Below are positions 61,873 through 64,000 of a stretch of DNA of 64,000 nucleotides, piece by piece (the stretch's first letter is position 1; each line of letters begins with the position of its first letter). The position numbers were made by a program, and so were the translations under genes. Location: NCBI GenBank assembly GCA_029204225.1, contig CM055109.1:31783870-31847869 (forward strand), read 5' to 3'. Source of the stretch: Diphasiastrum complanatum. Its lineage: Eukaryota; Streptophyta; Lycopodiopsida; Lycopodiales; Lycopodiaceae. The notes beneath the pieces were generated by a model. That model searched no databases. It saw only the letters and a program-made list of their open reading frames with translations, and was not told the origin of the DNA.

Positions 61873-63062
61873 GGTGTCTCCTCCACCACCCTACATTGTA
61901 TTATGTCACTATGAAACAAATTAAACCAAAATTTGTAACCATGACATCAAATGAAACTTTTTAAGCCTCAACTATTTATAAACTCAATGAATTGCAACAT
62001 CATGCGCACCCTCTAAAGATATCTTAAGTAGAACATATGCCACTACTTGGATGAAGCATTTGAATACCCAATGAAGTGATACTGATATGTCTCTTTGTAT
62101 GATTGAGATATTTCCATATTTCCATATTCAAATTTAATTTGAATTGTTGGTAGTTTCCTAAAGCTTAAAATAACGTGTATGTGCCACCAAGAAGTAAAAA
62201 AAATCCTATTAGACCAACAACACTATTAGCATGAATTTAGACAACAAAGATTCGATTGTGGTCTCATCAATACCCAAGCACATAAGTTCGAGAAAATCAG
62301 ACTTCTCTTGGGTAGGTCAAGTGTTGACTAAGAAGTACAAGGTAACATAAAAGGACAAGAAAAGGATAAACACAACTTGAACTATCATGAAAAAATCCAA
62401 GTTGTAGAGAATAGTTCATAAGAGAATAAAAAAATACTAACAAACACTAGAAAGAACTTAGTTCCTTTCGATTTTCCACAAGTGGAAGGTTAGCACGCCA
62501 ATATATGGCCAACTTATTACCTCACACTAAAATTTGTCATTAGTTGTACAAGTGCAAAGAGTGGAAGGAGTGTCACTAGTTTTTGATCAAGTTCCTCGCT
62601 TACAAAGCTCAAACAAAAGACTTGTACAAAATAGACTTTGTGAAGGACAAAATAATAACCATCACCAAGCCATTGTCTGAAAATTTTGGATTCTTTTAGA
62701 TAAGTTTCAAGGAATGGAGACCATAAGGGTAAAAAACAGGGCACTAGCACTTTGTCAATCTAGTCTAAATTCCATGGGCATTGTGAAAGGGAGAAATTCC
62801 TTATTAGAAAATCACTGATTAACAACACACATCTTATTCTTGCTGTGTAGAATTTTGAGAATGCATTTGATACAATCGTTTGAACAAGAAAGAGTTCATC
62901 ATACCACTATCGCTCTACCTAAAGAAAAATCTTTGATTTGACTTATATCCTTGTGAAAAATGCCAAAACCAATGTTTCATGCATACCTTTATGTTGGAAA
63001 GGTAACATATTAGATGAGAAGAACCAATGTGATCTATCATCAAGCTGGTTTCATCTTCTAAC
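61873..63062. other. Intergenic and 3' UTR side of the RRM gene
   Basis: AT-rich, no gene. The last few hundred bases before 63,063 must include the 3' UTR of the RRM gene on the - strand. Confidence 0.5.
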
Positions 63063-63935
63063 TCATAAATTTCTCAAATTACCACCAATATTGCTCCCAT
63101 ATGTCCCTATAACATTTTCCTTTCTGCTTAATTTGTCAAGGCAACTAGTGTTGCTACTGCCATAACCACTACGCTTGTTTTTGAGACCTCGAGGGCCTGA
63201 ATGAAATCCACCAATTTTCTGCACAGCATAATCAGCACGAATGGTACGCCCCTCCAGATCCTAGCATTTAAAACAGCTATTAGCTAAAACATTGCATTTC
63301 TCAATGAAATGGCTACCCATAAGCCATAGCTAGGAAGGAATTACAAAAAGCTCATCATACACGCAAAGAAGTGCGCTGAAAACAAGCAACAAAGGTAATC
63401 TGCAAATGCTGCTGAGGCCTTCTCCATACCCGCCCGTTCATTCCTTGAAGAGCAGCCTCTGCCACTTCATTTGAGGTAAAACTTACAAAGCCATAACCTT
63501 TGGATCTCCCAGTTTCATGGTCAGTGACAATTTCAGCTGCAAAATGACGATAAAAATCATCAGATAAACACACTTGTTCATCACCAACAAGCTTTAAAAG
63601 CTCCACGTGAACTCATACTTACAGAAGACATGCAGCATACCAAACCCAAAAAAGATCTATTCTATAACGTTTTCAAGAACCCAAATCGACTACGGTGTGT
63701 TATGCGAGAAGTGAGAGAGAATTTATGCAGCAGTATTTAAACCTATTTACATCTCTTTGACACAAACTGTTAGAGCAATACTTCTGTGTTACACATGGAA
63801 AATCTTCAACTTTCATAAATGTTTAGTTCATGAAAAATATCACCATCAGCCTGCTATGAAACATACCTTTGGTCACAGTGCCATACGAAGCAAATGCATC
63901 TCTTAAAAAATTTTCGTCGACTCCCCATGACAAAC
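63063..63935 (-). CDS. RRM RNA-binding protein, last three exons (5' end outside window)
   Basis: Exons on the - strand: 63,867-63,935, 63,430-63,536 and 63,063-63,260, with stop TGA at 63,063-63,065. Joined, they encode GLSWGVDENFLRDAFASYG, then AEIVTDHETGRSKGYGFVSF, then DLEGRTIRADYAVQK. This is most of one RNA recognition motif: KGYGFVSF is RNP1. RNP2 and the first strand must lie in an exon beyond 64,000. All introns are GT-AG and phases agree. The tail of about 45 residues after the RRM is rich in Gly, Ser, Asn and Lys. It resembles small plant glycine-rich RNA-binding proteins, several of which act in organelle RNA processing or cold response, but the targeting peptide is not visible, so subfamily is unknown. 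Confidence 0.9.
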
Positions 63936-64000
63936 CTGAGACCAGAATATATTTATATATATACAAATCACATCAACAGGGGTACAGAACTGCAGCCTGA

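Overview
The window is nuclear DNA of a seed plant with a large, transposon-rich genome. Evidence: a many-exon plant gene with GT-AG introns, an intron of about 27 kb, plant Ty1/copia, Ty3/gypsy and hAT elements, tRNA-Met and tRNA-Asp type primer sites, and long TC/TA microsatellites. The species cannot be named from the sequence; very long TE-filled introns would suit a magnoliid or gymnosperm, but that is inference.

Two host genes are present. The main one (10,281-47,594, + strand) is a complete 19-exon gene for a 475-residue HD-domain dNTP triphosphohydrolase, the plant SAMHD1 homologue (Arabidopsis VENOSA4). All exons join in frame and all four metal ligands are present, although intron 4 is 4.5 kb and intron 9 is 27.4 kb, both filled with transposons. 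The second (63,063 to beyond 64,000, - strand) is the 3' end of an RRM RNA-binding protein gene.

Layout. 1-5 kb: two decayed Ty1/copia fragments. 5-9.4 kb: unrecognised broken ORFs and quiet sequence. 9.4-17.5 kb: promoter and exons 1-9, with a Ty3/gypsy gag relic in intron 4. 17.5-44.9 kb is intron 9: a second gag relic; hAT-1 (19.4-25.5 kb, + strand transposase plus a small antisense ORF); hAT-2 (about 25.5-35.15 kb, - strand), itself split by a young Ty3/gypsy chromovirus (29,260-33,775) with near-identical LTRs and an inverted PR-RT block; a minisatellite; a hAT-3 fragment; decayed copia and gypsy RT pieces; and a GC-rich foldback region. 44.9-47.6 kb: exons 10-19. 48.7-52.1 kb: an Athila/Tat-like relic on the - strand. 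55.3-61.9 kb: hAT-4, split by a gag-only LTR element (55,877-61,128) with intact ends. 63-64 kb: the RRM gene.

The elements were read from coding motifs, LTR pairs, primer sites and target-site duplications. The least explained signals are the small antisense ORF in hAT-1, the AT-hook tails of two hAT transposases, and a repeated terminal plan in which a cluster of CG-rich palindromes abuts an A/T tract, with a different palindrome in each family.
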